From positions 1,116,001 to 1,180,000 of the forward strand of contig NZ_VHIV01000001.1 in NCBI RefSeq assembly GCF_006494425.1: a stretch of DNA of 64,000 nt, written 5' to 3'. A program made the translations under genes and the position numbers. Shown piece by piece: positions 52,745 to 62,362 of the stretch. The stretch comes from Bacillus dicomae (GTDB taxonomy: Bacteria; Bacillota; Bacilli; Bacillales; Bacillaceae_G). The notes under the pieces were generated by a model. It worked only from the letters and a program-made list of their open reading frames with translations. It had not been told where the DNA came from and ran no database searches. Position 1 is the first letter of the stretch, and each line of letters starts with the position of its first letter.

Positions 52745-55048
52745 ATGAAAAAAATGATAGCAATATGTCTTCTTACAACGATGTCATTTTCGACTTTAGT
52801 CGGGTGTGATGTAAAAGGTAGTAATGCTGTACAAGAGTCTAAAATAAAGAAAGCGACGTATAAAGATTTTACTTATGATGTAAATCCAGAAACATTCACA
52901 GTAACTGTAGAACATGACGGTGTAAAGGAACAGGCATCACAACCCCTACCGAAAATGAAGGTATCGAATGTAAAAAAAGAAAAGGATCGTACATCGTGGG
53001 AATATCCAGATCAAAAAGTAAAAATAAAGTTAGAAAAGAAAAAAGATCACCTAAATATTGAAGTGGAATCGACTGGTGCAGAAAGCTTTACTTGGCCGAA
53101 AGTACAAGCTGAAAATTATACACTTCCGTTATGGGAAGGGAAACAAATTCCGAGTAATGATGAAAATTGGAAGAAGTTTTTAAAGGATGATGCATATTCA
53201 TTTGCTGAATCATTTTCTATGCAGTTTTTTGCGTTAAATGGTTCGAAATATTCGATTGTATATATTGCGAACAATATGTTTAATAATGAATTGAAATTTC
53301 ATTCGGATCCGAAAATAGGATTTGATTTTACACATGAATTCCCGAGCATAAATAAAAATAAAACATATGGATTTCAATTATATGTGACAAATAATGATGC
53401 AGTCAGTATTGCTAAATTGTATAAGGATTATATTATTGAAAAAGGTGAATTTAAATCATTACAAGAAAAGGCTAGAAAAAATAAAGAAATCGAAAAGTTA
53501 TATGGAGCGGCGCATTTTTATTTTTGGAATCAAAATGGTTTATCAGAAAGTAATATAAATTGGCCAAAATTAAGGGAGCAAATAAATAGCCCGCTGTTTA
53601 GCCATATAAAAGAACTTATTCAAAAGAATAGTTCAGAGCCTGGGGAACTGAATGTATTAGATCAAGTAAGTAAACAAGATTTCATTGATAAGTATCAAAA
53701 AAATGTTATTTTACGTTATATAAACGAAGTATTATCAATGAAGGAATTTTATAAAGAGGATATATTTCCGAAAGTTGATCAGGAAGCTAGTGTGTTATTA
53801 AAGAAAGGTCTAGATCACTTATCGAAGACAGAGCTGTATAGCTTAAATAAACATTTATTAAAGTCAGTATTCGGTGATGCGGTTGAAGAAGTAAGTAAAT
53901 GGGGTAACGCAGATGGAACAGATATTATAAAGGAAATGAAAGAAGCAGGAATAGACAAAGCGTGGATTGGGTTACCAAACTGGGAACAAGGGTATATGCA
54001 ACCGGATTTCGTGACAGAAGCTAAGAAAATGGGATATTTAGTTGGTCCGTATGATTCTTACCATTCTATTCACGAAAAAGTTGATAAAAATTGGAATACA
54101 GCTTCTTTTTCTGATCCATCGTTATATGAAGAGGCAACTGTGACGAAGAAAAATGGAGGGAAAGTGCAAGGATTTTTAGGTAGGGGCCGAAAATTAAATC
54201 CAACTTTATCTCTTCCTAGTGTAAAAGAGCGAATGAACGATATATTACAAAATGGACCTAAATATAATTCATGGTTTATCGATTGTGATGCAACAGGGGA
54301 AATTTATGATGACTATTCGGCTAAACATATAACGACACAAGAACAAGATGTAAAAGCAAGATTACAACGAATGGATTATATTGCGCAAGAAAAAGGTATG
54401 GTAGTGGGCTCTGAGGGCGGAAATGATTTTGCAAGTAACACGATTGCATTTGCTCACGGTATTGAAACGCCAGTTATTAAATGGGACGATGAAGATATGA
54501 GGAAAAATAAAACAAGTCAGTATTATGTGGGTGGATATTGGTCACCGAATCAAAATGTTCCAGAAAAATATGCAAAACAAGTACCGTTAAAAGAAGAGTA
54601 TAGACAAGTATATTTAAATCCAGTATATTCAGTACCATTATATAAATTAGTATACAATGATTCAGTTATTACAACGCACCACTGGGAATGGGGAAGTTTG
54701 AAAGTAAAAGACGAGGTAGGAAACCGCATGTTATATGAATTGTTGTATAACGTTCCTCCATTGTACCATTTAGATGAAATAGAGTGGAATAAACATAAAC
54801 AAGAAATTACGCAACATCTGAAGGTTTGGAATGAAGTTCATAAAAAGGCAGTAAAAGAAGAAATGACGAACTTTGCATATTTGTCAGAAGATAAACTAGT
54901 CCAAGCTGCTTCGTATGGAAAAGATACTAAAATTATTGTGAATTTCTCAAATGTAGAGATAGAAATAGATAAGACGAAACTAAAAGCAAAATCCGCTTTC
55001 ATTTATAATCATGGGGAAAAAAACATGTATACACCGCTTGAGAAATAA
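52745..55048 (+). CDS. glycoside hydrolase-like lipoprotein (GH101/GH129-related)
   Basis: A 767-residue surface lipoprotein with lipobox STLVGC (Cys at residue 21). The N-terminal part looks like a beta-sandwich. The central and C-terminal part (about residues 250-700) resembles the GHL/GH129-related TIM-barrel family (PF11308-type). WFIDCDATGEIYDDYS supplies a conserved Asp-rich strand end and VVGSEGGNDFASNTIAFAHGIET a second active-site region. It probably hydrolyses an alpha-linked glycan outside the cell; substrate unknown. ATG 52745 follows GGTGGAGGTGCAG; a longer frame to 52691 lacks a signal sequence at its start. Confidence 0.75.
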   Translation: MKKMIAICLLTTMSFSTLVGCDVKGSNAVQESKIKKATYKDFTYDVNPETFTVTVEHDGVKEQASQPLPKMKVSNVKKEKDRTSWEYPDQKVKIKLEKKKDHLNIEVESTGAESFTWPKVQAENYTLPLWEGKQIPSNDENWKKFLKDDAYSFAESFSMQFFALNGSKYSIVYIANNMFNNELKFHSDPKIGFDFTHEFPSINKNKTYGFQLYVTNNDAVSIAKLYKDYIIEKGEFKSLQEKARKNKEIEKLYGAAHFYFWNQNGLSESNINWPKLREQINSPLFSHIKELIQKNSSEPGELNVLDQVSKQDFIDKYQKNVILRYINEVLSMKEFYKEDIFPKVDQEASVLLKKGLDHLSKTELYSLNKHLLKSVFGDAVEEVSKWGNADGTDIIKEMKEAGIDKAWIGLPNWEQGYMQPDFVTEAKKMGYLVGPYDSYHSIHEKVDKNWNTASFSDPSLYEEATVTKKNGGKVQGFLGRGRKLNPTLSLPSVKERMNDILQNGPKYNSWFIDCDATGEIYDDYSAKHITTQEQDVKARLQRMDYIAQEKGMVVGSEGGNDFASNTIAFAHGIETPVIKWDDEDMRKNKTSQYYVGGYWSPNQNVPEKYAKQVPLKEEYRQVYLNPVYSVPLYKLVYNDSVITTHHWEWGSLKVKDEVGNRMLYELLYNVPPLYHLDEIEWNKHKQEITQHLKVWNEVHKKAVKEEMTNFAYLSEDKLVQAASYGKDTKIIVNFSNVEIEIDKTKLKAKSAFIYNHGEKNMYTPLEK

Positions 55049-55356
55049 TAACATGAAATGTATTGATGCATTACTAATTTTTCTCATTATTCTTTCTGAT
55101 TTTTTAGGTGAAAATCAAACGATTTTAAACGAATAAATTTGTAAATCTATAATTTCGGATGTTACGAAGTGTTAAATATTTGAAGATGGAAAATAGTGAC
55201 TTGCTAAAAATAAGCACGGGAGTATAATGTGAAATGGAATACATATTGGATTCATCATGTAACCTTACAAAAATGTAAGGTGTTTGAAAGGAAATTCAAT
55301 ATGAAGATTGCTAGACTTACATTATACTAGGGAAAGAGAAAGAGAGGAGAATGAAT
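55049..55356 (+). other. intergenic region upstream of LCP gene
   Basis: About 300 bp, AT-rich. It contains a perfect inverted repeat ACCTTACA-AAAA-TGTAAGGT (55262-55281) and a 9-codon ORF at 55301-55330 with a moderate ribosome binding site; neither has an assigned role. No terminator is obvious after the preceding gene. Confidence 0.5.
55262..55281. promoter_or_regulatory. perfect inverted repeat before LCP gene
   Basis: The 8-bp arms ACCTTACA and TGTAAGGT around AAAA could be an operator or a small hairpin, about 75 bp before the start codon. Confidence 0.4.
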
Positions 55357-56358
55357 ATGAGCTCTGAATTAGAACAAAATACGAGAAGCAGTAAAAAACG
55401 TTCTAAAAGAAAGTCAATAAAATGGTTCATTTTAATTCCATTCTTCCTACTTATTTTTGGAGGAGTAGGATATGGATCGTTAATATATAACAAAGCAAAA
55501 GCAGTTGTAAGTGATGCGTATGCAAAAATTGATAAATCATCAAAACGTGATAAAGAAGTTGAGCCTTTAAAGGATAACATCTCCATTTTAATTATGGGGG
55601 TTGACGGTAGTGAAATGCGAAAAAGTCAATACGGTGAAGCTGTTCGAACAGACGCACTTTTATTAGCAACAATTAATAAAGATGATAAATCGGTTAAATT
55701 AGTTAGTATTCCACGTGATTCACGTGTTTACATTCCATCTAGAAAAAAATTAGATAAAATTACTCATGCACACGTATTTGGTGGTGTTGAAAGTACACGA
55801 GATACAGTGGAAAGATTTTTAAATGTTCCTGTTGATTATTATGTGAAGTTTAACTTTGAATCATTCGTACAAATTGTCGATTCACTTGGTGGTATTGATA
55901 TTGATGTACCAGTTACTTTCACAGAACAAGATAGTAAAGACCAAGCTGGTGTGATTCATTTAGAGAAAGGTTATCAACATTTAAATGGAGAACAAGCACT
56001 TGCGCTTGCAAGAACACGTAAAATTGACAGTGATGCAATGCGTGGTCAAAGACAACAACTTGTAATAGAAGCAATTGCTAAAAAAGCGATGTCTGTTCAA
56101 TCAATTAGTAAAATGGGTTCTTTACTTGATGCGGTTGATAAAAATATGAAAACGAACTTAACTTTCGATGATATGCTTGCTATTACAAAAAATATGGCGG
56201 GATCTAATTTGGAAATGGAAAAAATGCAAGTAGAAGGTACGGATAAACGTATCGGAGGCATTTATTATTACATTCCAAACGAAAAAAATGTGAAAGATAT
56301 TTCGAATAAGTTGAATCAACATTTAGGTGTAACACCAAAACCAGTTCGAAACGAATAA
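55357..56358 (+). CDS. LytR-CpsA-Psr (LCP) family glycopolymer ligase
   Basis: A 333-residue membrane-anchored protein. A basic N-terminus (RSSKKRSKRKS) precedes one membrane helix (about residues 25-46). The extracellular LCP domain has MGVDGSE, VRTDALLLATIN, SIPRDSRVYIP and LARTRKIDSDAMRGQRQQ, whose Asp/Arg residues bind the pyrophosphate lipid substrate. LCP proteins attach teichoic acids or other secondary wall polymers to peptidoglycan. ATG 55357 is better spaced from AGAGGAG than ATG 55351. Single gene with its own terminator. Confidence 0.92.
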   Translation: MSSELEQNTRSSKKRSKRKSIKWFILIPFFLLIFGGVGYGSLIYNKAKAVVSDAYAKIDKSSKRDKEVEPLKDNISILIMGVDGSEMRKSQYGEAVRTDALLLATINKDDKSVKLVSIPRDSRVYIPSRKKLDKITHAHVFGGVESTRDTVERFLNVPVDYYVKFNFESFVQIVDSLGGIDIDVPVTFTEQDSKDQAGVIHLEKGYQHLNGEQALALARTRKIDSDAMRGQRQQLVIEAIAKKAMSVQSISKMGSLLDAVDKNMKTNLTFDDMLAITKNMAGSNLEMEKMQVEGTDKRIGGIYYYIPNEKNVKDISNKLNQHLGVTPKPVRNE

Positions 56359-56360
56359 TA

Positions 56361-56391
56361 AAAAAAGATTGGCCTTTGCCAATCTTTTTTT
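56361..56391 (+). terminator. terminator after LCP gene
   Basis: AAAAAAGATTGGC pairs with GCCAATCTTTTTTT around CTTT. Confidence 0.92.
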
Positions 56392-56522
56392 ATCGGAATG
56401 GATTTGTAACTTTTCTGTAACGATTTTTTATTTTAGAAAAATTATACTCATATGTATGAGAATATTGGAGAAGTAAAAAGTAAAGAGAAATAATTAAAAT
56501 CTGTAATAAGGAAAGATATTAT

Positions 56523-57770
56523 ATGCAGAAATGGATAGGCATTATCGGAATCATTTTTATGTTGACTGGATGTAAAATGTCTGAAGCTCCAACAAGTTTA
56601 ATGGGGGCTCCTGCCAATGAAAAATGGATTCATGAACTAAAAGAGCAAATAGATAAAGATTTGCCTGTAAATTATCGCTTGCTTACTCCAATGTCTAATA
56701 AAGATAAACAGATGATTTGGTCAATGGATTTTAAACAAGATAATAAGAAAGAAGCCATCTTATTTTATAAGTTGCCGAATGAAGATCGTAGCGTATATTT
56801 AGCTGTATATGAAGAGAGCGGAAATGGCTGGAAAATAAAGTCCACACATCGATTTGATGGTGGAGATGTAGATATCGTTGAAATCGGTGATTTTACAGGG
56901 AACGGGAAGCGAGAGTTGTTAATCGGAATCTCTGTAGACCGTGAATCGTTAGAACATGTTATGTATGTTTTTTCAGAAGAACATGAAGATTTGAAGGAAA
57001 TATATAATCGGAATTATACGAAGTTGTTTATAGAGGATCTAAATAAAAATGGACTGAAAGATTTAAGCCTTGTTACGTATGTGAAAGATGAGAAGTTGAC
57101 AGTTGAGTTCATTGAACAATTTAAGACTTTATCTGAAGCTTCATTTGATCCATTTATAAATAGCATTCAAAGAATACAAATGGGCCGTATTTCTAAAGCG
57201 TTAAAAGCAGTTGTAATTGATGCAGGAATTGGTGCTCATTCAGGGATAACGTATGTAGCAAAATTTGATAAGGGTTATTATGAGACACTTCTTATAGATG
57301 GAAAAGAAGATTTGTTCAATGAATATGTTGTAGAAAGTAAAGATGTTAATGAAGACGGCATTATTGAGTTTGTTCGTACTGTACGTCCAAAAGGTTGGGA
57401 AGATAAACCACATGGTGATAGTCCGCTGTTTGAACGTTACATACAATGGAGTGAATCGGGAGTTAAACCAATTGAAGAAAGATATATTGATATAGAAAAA
57501 GGGTATTATGTGAAAATTCCTAAAGAGTTAATAGGAAAAATTACGATACCAGGTGAGCAAAAGGAATCAAATTCTCAAAAGTTTTTGGAGACAAGTACAA
57601 ATGAACTATGGCTTGAAGTCCATATATTTAAGCGGAAAGAATGGTTCAAAATAGAAGGATACGAGGCAGCAGTTAAAACAGCGTCTCACGTGTATGCTGT
57701 ACCGAAACAACCACATTTTAAAAAGGTGAAAGCATATGTAAAGCCGCTAGCGGATTATCAACAAGAGTAG
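56523..57770 (+). CDS. hypothetical lipoprotein co-transcribed with a two-component system
   Basis: A 415-residue lipoprotein with lipobox FMLTGC (Cys at residue 17). The mature protein has repeated Asp-rich segments such as IGDFTGNGKRELLIG, IEDLNKNGLKDLSL and KDVNEDGIIEFV. These look like FG-GAP/calcium-binding-type loops of a beta-propeller-like domain. No enzyme motif is visible. It ends 13 bp before the response regulator start, so it is likely an accessory sensor or target of that system. Family not recognised. Confidence 0.7.
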   Translation: MQKWIGIIGIIFMLTGCKMSEAPTSLMGAPANEKWIHELKEQIDKDLPVNYRLLTPMSNKDKQMIWSMDFKQDNKKEAILFYKLPNEDRSVYLAVYEESGNGWKIKSTHRFDGGDVDIVEIGDFTGNGKRELLIGISVDRESLEHVMYVFSEEHEDLKEIYNRNYTKLFIEDLNKNGLKDLSLVTYVKDEKLTVEFIEQFKTLSEASFDPFINSIQRIQMGRISKALKAVVIDAGIGAHSGITYVAKFDKGYYETLLIDGKEDLFNEYVVESKDVNEDGIIEFVRTVRPKGWEDKPHGDSPLFERYIQWSESGVKPIEERYIDIEKGYYVKIPKELIGKITIPGEQKESNSQKFLETSTNELWLEVHIFKRKEWFKIEGYEAAVKTASHVYAVPKQPHFKKVKAYVKPLADYQQE

Positions 57771-57783
57771 GGAGGTGGAAATT

Positions 57784-58473
57784 ATGCCGACAATTTTAGT
57801 TTTAGAAGATGAAATGTCTATTCGTAGTTTTATCGTCTTAAATTTGAAGCGTGCTGGATTTTATGTGTTAGAAGCTAGTACTGGAGAAGAGGCCTTACAG
57901 ATTTTATGTGAACATACTATTGATGTAACATTGCTTGATGTAATGTTACCGGGAATTGATGGTTTTCATGTTTGTAAAGCAATCCGGGAAGAAAATAAAA
58001 AAATAGGAATTATTATGTTAACCGCACGTGTACAAAATGAAGATAAGGTACAAGGACTAGGAATTGGTGCAGATGATTATATCGCAAAGCCGTTTAGTCC
58101 AGTGGAATTAACGGCCCGTATACAATCGTTACTAAGAAGAATAGAAGTGCATGATGAAAAAGCGAATACCATCATATCTGGCCCGTTTTCGTTAAATCTT
58201 ATAGAAGAAAGACTATATAAAAATGGGCAATTAGTCGATTTAACCCCTACAGAGTATATGATATTACAGTATTTAATGAATCAGGCTTCAAAGCCAGTTT
58301 CACGTGATGAAATTTTAAACATGATTTGGGGAACGAATTATGTAGGTGAGACGAAAGTAGTAGATGTAAATATGAGGCGGTTACGTCAAAAGATAGAAGG
58401 TAATCCATCAGAACCTGAATTTATTCTTACTGTGTGGGGAAAAGGATATGTGTGGAAGGAAAGTATAAGATGA
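57784..58473 (+). CDS. OmpR-family response regulator
   Basis: About 229 residues. The receiver domain has LEDE acidic residues near 8-10, phospho-acceptor Asp at about 52 (LLDVMLP) and Lys in YIAKPFSP. The winged-helix domain (LTPTEYMILQYLMNQ, then VVDVNMRRLRQKI, then GKGYVW) is PhoB-like. ATG 57784 follows GGGAGG at 8 bp; GTG 57775 falls on that site. Overlaps the kinase gene by 4 bp. Confidence 0.92.
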   Translation: MPTILVLEDEMSIRSFIVLNLKRAGFYVLEASTGEEALQILCEHTIDVTLLDVMLPGIDGFHVCKAIREENKKIGIIMLTARVQNEDKVQGLGIGADDYIAKPFSPVELTARIQSLLRRIEVHDEKANTIISGPFSLNLIEERLYKNGQLVDLTPTEYMILQYLMNQASKPVSRDEILNMIWGTNYVGETKVVDVNMRRLRQKIEGNPSEPEFILTVWGKGYVWKESIR

Positions 58474-59831
58474 AAAGAAAAGTGACTTTATATTTTATGA
58501 CGGTCATTATACTTATGCTTGTATTATTTGAAATTGTATTTTCAGTCTCCATTTATCGATATTATTATAATGGTATTGTGCAATATATAGAATCTCATGC
58601 GAAGACAAGTACACGATTTTTCTCTGAATACAATTCATTATACTTTATTCGTTTACAAGAATACAGCGGGGATATAATTGAGAGCTTTCAGTTAGAAGGA
58701 ACCGAATTACAATTAATTGATCGACATGGTACGATTATACAATCGTCAAGCGGACAAAAAGTAGAAGGTAAAGTGGTTATTCCGTATTCGTTACTAGAAG
58801 GAGAAATGTATCATCAAGTGACTACGACGAAAGACAATGTGAAACAATTGGAAGTAATTAGTCCACTGATTCATCAAGGGCAAACTATAGGTGTTTTAAA
58901 ATATACGACTGTATTAACACATGTAAATGCAAAGATTATTGAAATTATTATGTTTACTATTTTGGTAGGTATTGTAATTTCAGGAATTGTATTTTTAATC
59001 AGTAGAAGATTAGCAAATTCGTTTGTTAAACCCATTGAATCTATTATTCATGCTTCTTCACAAATTGCAGAAGGTACATTAAAGAAGAAAATTAAAGAAG
59101 ATTATCCTGGTGAATTAGGTGAGTTGGCACAGAGTTTAAATCATATGTCTAATAAAATAGAAAAAGCGGAACAGATGAAAAATGAATTCATTGCTTCAAT
59201 TTCTCATGAAATACGAACGCCTTTAACTGGAATTAAAGGTTGGAGTGAGACGTTAAAAACGGTAGATCATTTAACGGAAGAAGAGATAAAGCAAGGCATG
59301 GGAATTATTTCAGGTGAGACAGACCGATTGATTCATTTAGTAGAAGAATTGCTAGATTTTTCAAGATTACAATCAAATCATTTTAATTTATATAAACAAA
59401 AGGTGCAAATATACGATATACTAGAGGAGACGATTTGGCAATTAACTCCTAATGCTGAAGAGAAACAAATTCAATTTGTTAATACGATAGAAAGCGTTGA
59501 ATTGATGGGAGATCGAAATAGGCTAAAGCAAATTTTCTTGAATATTGTTCAAAATGCTATTAAATATTCACACGAAAAAGGTACAATTTACATTGAAGCG
59601 ACTAAAAATGAAGGACAAGCAGTGATAAAGGTGAAAGACGAAGGAATTGGAATTGCTAAAGAGTATTTACCATATATAGAACAGTCATTTTACCAGATTC
59701 ATAATCATGTTACAGGTGCTGGTCTTGGTTTAGCTATCGTTAAAAAAATGGTAGAGCTTCATGGAGGTACACTTAGTATTATAAGTAAAGAAGGAATAGG
59801 AACAACCATTTTGATAAAACTCCCATTATAA
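58470..59831 (+). CDS. sensor histidine kinase
   Basis: A 453-residue kinase. Membrane helices at about residues 7-29 and 153-177 flank a sensing domain of about 120 residues outside the cell. A HAMP domain follows, then HisKA with FIASISHEIRTPLTG (phospho-His), N box NIVQNAIKYS, G1 DEGIGIA, and G2 GAGLGLAIVKKM. ATG 58470 gives the ATGA overlap with its regulator. With the lipoprotein upstream and a deacetylase downstream, a role in sensing the wall state is plausible. Confidence 0.9.
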   Translation: MKRKVTLYFMTVIILMLVLFEIVFSVSIYRYYYNGIVQYIESHAKTSTRFFSEYNSLYFIRLQEYSGDIIESFQLEGTELQLIDRHGTIIQSSSGQKVEGKVVIPYSLLEGEMYHQVTTTKDNVKQLEVISPLIHQGQTIGVLKYTTVLTHVNAKIIEIIMFTILVGIVISGIVFLISRRLANSFVKPIESIIHASSQIAEGTLKKKIKEDYPGELGELAQSLNHMSNKIEKAEQMKNEFIASISHEIRTPLTGIKGWSETLKTVDHLTEEEIKQGMGIISGETDRLIHLVEELLDFSRLQSNHFNLYKQKVQIYDILEETIWQLTPNAEEKQIQFVNTIESVELMGDRNRLKQIFLNIVQNAIKYSHEKGTIYIEATKNEGQAVIKVKDEGIGIAKEYLPYIEQSFYQIHNHVTGAGLGLAIVKKMVELHGGTLSIISKEGIGTTILIKLPL

Positions 59832-59931
59832 TACATATAAAGTCTGTTTATATAGTGTAATAAAATAAATAGATGTATAATTATATTGGGTGATTTATAT
59901 ATAAGATTAATAGGGAGAGGAATTCGATAGA

Positions 59932-60753
59932 ATGGAAAAAGCTTTTAAAATTAAACGAGTAGTAGTCGTTTTAATAGCGATTGCAGCAGTAGCTATTGGG
60001 TATTTCATGTTTCAATCCATTACTTCACCAGCAAAGGCTGTTGCAAAACAAGAAAATGTAGTACAGCTTGCAAGTGAACAACCGAAAGTAGAAATGAATA
60101 AAACGGCACCAAGTCGTTTTAATGGAAAAGAAAGAAAAGTTGCTTATCTTACATTTGATGATGGCCCGGGGAAATATACGGCTGAATTATTAAATACGTT
60201 AAAACAGCACGATGCGAAGGCGACATTCTTTTTAATTGGAGCAAATGTAAAAGAATTTCCGGATTTAGTGAAACGTGAAAATGCAGAAGGTCATTATGTG
60301 GGAATGCATAGCATGACACATAATTTTGCAAAGTTATATAAAAATGGCGAGTATGTAAATGAGATGAAAGAGGATCAAAGCCTAATCGCTAACATAATTG
60401 GAAAATCACCTAAATTAACACGTCCGCCATACGGTTCAATGCCTGGATTAAATGAAAGTCTTCGAAATAAAGTGGTAGAGGGCGGCTTTAAAGTTTGGGA
60501 TTGGACAATTGATTCATTAGATTGGAAATATAATAAAATGCAGGTTGATGCAGCTGCAGCACAAATTGCTCAAAATGTATTAAATAATGCAACAAAACCA
60601 CAAGAAGTCATTTTAATGCATGACATTCACCCGCAATCAGTTGCTGCTGTGCCAGCAATTTTAAAAGGGTTAAAAGAAAAGGGCTATGAGTTTGAAGCTT
60701 ATCATGAAGAGAGCCACTTCCCAGTGAATTTCTGGCATGATAATCGTATGTAA
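59932..60753 (+). CDS. membrane-anchored polysaccharide deacetylase
   Basis: A 273-residue NodB-domain enzyme with an N-terminal signal-anchor (about residues 8-27). Motif 1 is YLTFDDGPG, motif 2 HYVGMHSMTHNF, motif 3 LTRPPYGS, motif 4 WDWTIDSLDW, and motif 5 VILMHDIHPQ, so all five catalytic motifs are intact. It probably N-deacetylates peptidoglycan GlcNAc, giving lysozyme resistance, like PgdA-type proteins. It is followed 11 bp later by the YkyA-type lipoprotein gene. Confidence 0.9.
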   Translation: MEKAFKIKRVVVVLIAIAAVAIGYFMFQSITSPAKAVAKQENVVQLASEQPKVEMNKTAPSRFNGKERKVAYLTFDDGPGKYTAELLNTLKQHDAKATFFLIGANVKEFPDLVKRENAEGHYVGMHSMTHNFAKLYKNGEYVNEMKEDQSLIANIIGKSPKLTRPPYGSMPGLNESLRNKVVEGGFKVWDWTIDSLDWKYNKMQVDAAAAQIAQNVLNNATKPQEVILMHDIHPQSVAAVPAILKGLKEKGYEFEAYHEESHFPVNFWHDNRM

Positions 60754-60764
60754 TGGAGGAATGA

Positions 60765-61424
60765 ATGTTGAAGTATGGAAAAGTAACAATAGTTGGAGCA
60801 CTATCAGTAGGGTTATTAACAGGTTGTTTCGGTGAAAAACCAGAAGAAAATCTTTATACAGCTTTTGAAACAGCAGCGACACAAGAAAAAGCATTAGTTG
60901 ATGAAGCGAAGAAGTTAGAGAAGCTAGAGAAGGAAGGTCAAGAGCTATATTCTCAAATTTTACAAGAAGGTAAAGATCATAATGAAGCTGTTATGAAGAA
61001 AATAGAGCAAGCTACTGCAAATGTAGATGACCGTGAAAAAGTATTGAAAAATGAGAAAGAAATGCTAGAAAAAGCTCAAAAAGAAACGAAATCTGTTCAA
61101 GGAAATATAGAGAAGCTTGAAAATAAGAAGTTACAAAAACAAGCGAAAGCAGTAGAAGAGTCGTATAAAAACCGTTATGATGCATTCCAAAAGATGAATG
61201 AAAATTATACAAAGGCGTTAACAACTGAAAAAGAACTGTATGAAAAATTAAAAGTAAAAGAAACGAAATTAAAAGAAATTGGTGAAAAAGTTAAGGCTGT
61301 TAATGAACTGAATGTGGAAGCACAAAAGTCCAAAGAGCAATTTAACAATTTTACAAAAGAGTATAATGAAAGTAAATTAGCATTTTACAAAGATGCAGAG
61401 ATTAAGATTAAAGATCAGAAATAA
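60765..61424 (+). CDS. YkyA-like cell-wall-binding lipoprotein
   Basis: A 219-residue lipoprotein, lipobox LLTGC with Cys at residue 21. The mature part is a long, charged coiled coil (Lys/Glu-rich heptads over about residues 35-215). This is the form of Bacillus YkyA (PF10368-type) putative wall-binding lipoproteins. ATG 60765 or the following TTG can be the start, both after GGAGGA. It is in one unit with the preceding deacetylase. Function unknown. Confidence 0.82.
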   Translation: MLKYGKVTIVGALSVGLLTGCFGEKPEENLYTAFETAATQEKALVDEAKKLEKLEKEGQELYSQILQEGKDHNEAVMKKIEQATANVDDREKVLKNEKEMLEKAQKETKSVQGNIEKLENKKLQKQAKAVEESYKNRYDAFQKMNENYTKALTTEKELYEKLKVKETKLKEIGEKVKAVNELNVEAQKSKEQFNNFTKEYNESKLAFYKDAEIKIKDQK

Positions 61425-61444
61425 AGAAAAATTTTAAACGTAAT

Positions 61445-61488
61445 AAAAAGCCGGGGAAACATCGTCACAAATGTTTTTTCGGTTTTTT
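61445..61488 (+). terminator. terminator after YkyA-like gene
   Basis: AAAAAGCCG and CGGTTTTTT arms plus an inner AAACAT/ATGTTT pair, ending in a T-run. Confidence 0.85.
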
Positions 61489-61583
61489 ACGTTAAATGAA
61501 TAGAAAAGACTGGAATTGATATCATAAAAGAGTTATAGTGAATTATTCCAAGGGAAACATTGTAAAGTAAGGAGACTGGAAAT

Positions 61584-62264
61584 ATGTCATATGAATTTTT
61601 ACTCAAATTAGGTTTAGCACTCTTTTTAGGATTATTCATCGGGATAGATAGGCAGCTAAAGAATAAACCACTTGGTGTGAAAACAAGTATGGTTATTTCT
61701 GTAGCAAGTTGTTTAATTACGATGGTTTCAATTGAATCAGTCCATGTATATTCTGTTCCAGGACATACAAATATGGATCCTATGCGTTTAGCTGCACAAA
61801 TTGTAAGTGGGATAGGTTTTCTTGGGGCAGGTGTTATTCTACGAAGAAGTAATGACGTTATTTCGGGACTAACGACCGCCTCGATGGTATGGGCTGCTTC
61901 AGCTTTAGGTATAGCGATTGGAGCAGGCTTTTATTTACAAGCGACGGTTGCAATGATTTTAATTATTTTAGCGATTAACGTACTTCCGCAAATTGTGAAA
62001 ATTGCAGGTCCGTATTCATTAAGACAAAAGGATTTATCTATAAAAATTACGGTAAAAGAGCATCATGAGTTAGATGGTATATTTAAGCAGATTAAAAATT
62101 TAGGTATGCATGTGAAACGCGTAAAAATTAAAGATATAGATAGCGGGGCATTTCAGCAACTAGAGATGGTTATTTTAGCTCCAGAAGATTTATATACAAC
62201 TGAGCTATATAGTTCACTAAAAGAGATAGATCGTGTTGTTTCAGTTGAAGTGGAGAGTAGATAA
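61584..62264 (+). CDS. MgtC/SapB family membrane protein
   Basis: A 226-residue protein. The N-terminal part has four to five membrane segments with LFLGLFIGIDRQLKNKPLGVKT and GIGFLGAGVILRR, the family signatures. A C-terminal cytosolic domain (about 145-226) looks ACT-like. MgtC proteins help growth in low magnesium and acid survival in several bacteria; they are not themselves proven transporters. RBS AAGGAGA. Single gene. Confidence 0.9.
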   Translation: MSYEFLLKLGLALFLGLFIGIDRQLKNKPLGVKTSMVISVASCLITMVSIESVHVYSVPGHTNMDPMRLAAQIVSGIGFLGAGVILRRSNDVISGLTTASMVWAASALGIAIGAGFYLQATVAMILIILAINVLPQIVKIAGPYSLRQKDLSIKITVKEHHELDGIFKQIKNLGMHVKRVKIKDIDSGAFQQLEMVILAPEDLYTTELYSSLKEIDRVVSVEVESR

Positions 62265-62271
62265 TTGTAAG

Positions 62272-62303
62272 AAAAAAGAGTGAAGTAAATTCACTCTTTT
62301 TTT
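62272..62303 (+). terminator. terminator after MgtC-like gene
   Basis: AAAAAAGAGTGAA pairs with TTCACTCTTTTTTT. Confidence 0.9.
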
Positions 62304-62362
62304 ATTTGGTTTTTTAAGGAAATAAATTGATATAATGATTAGTAAACAAGGGGGAGAAAATG

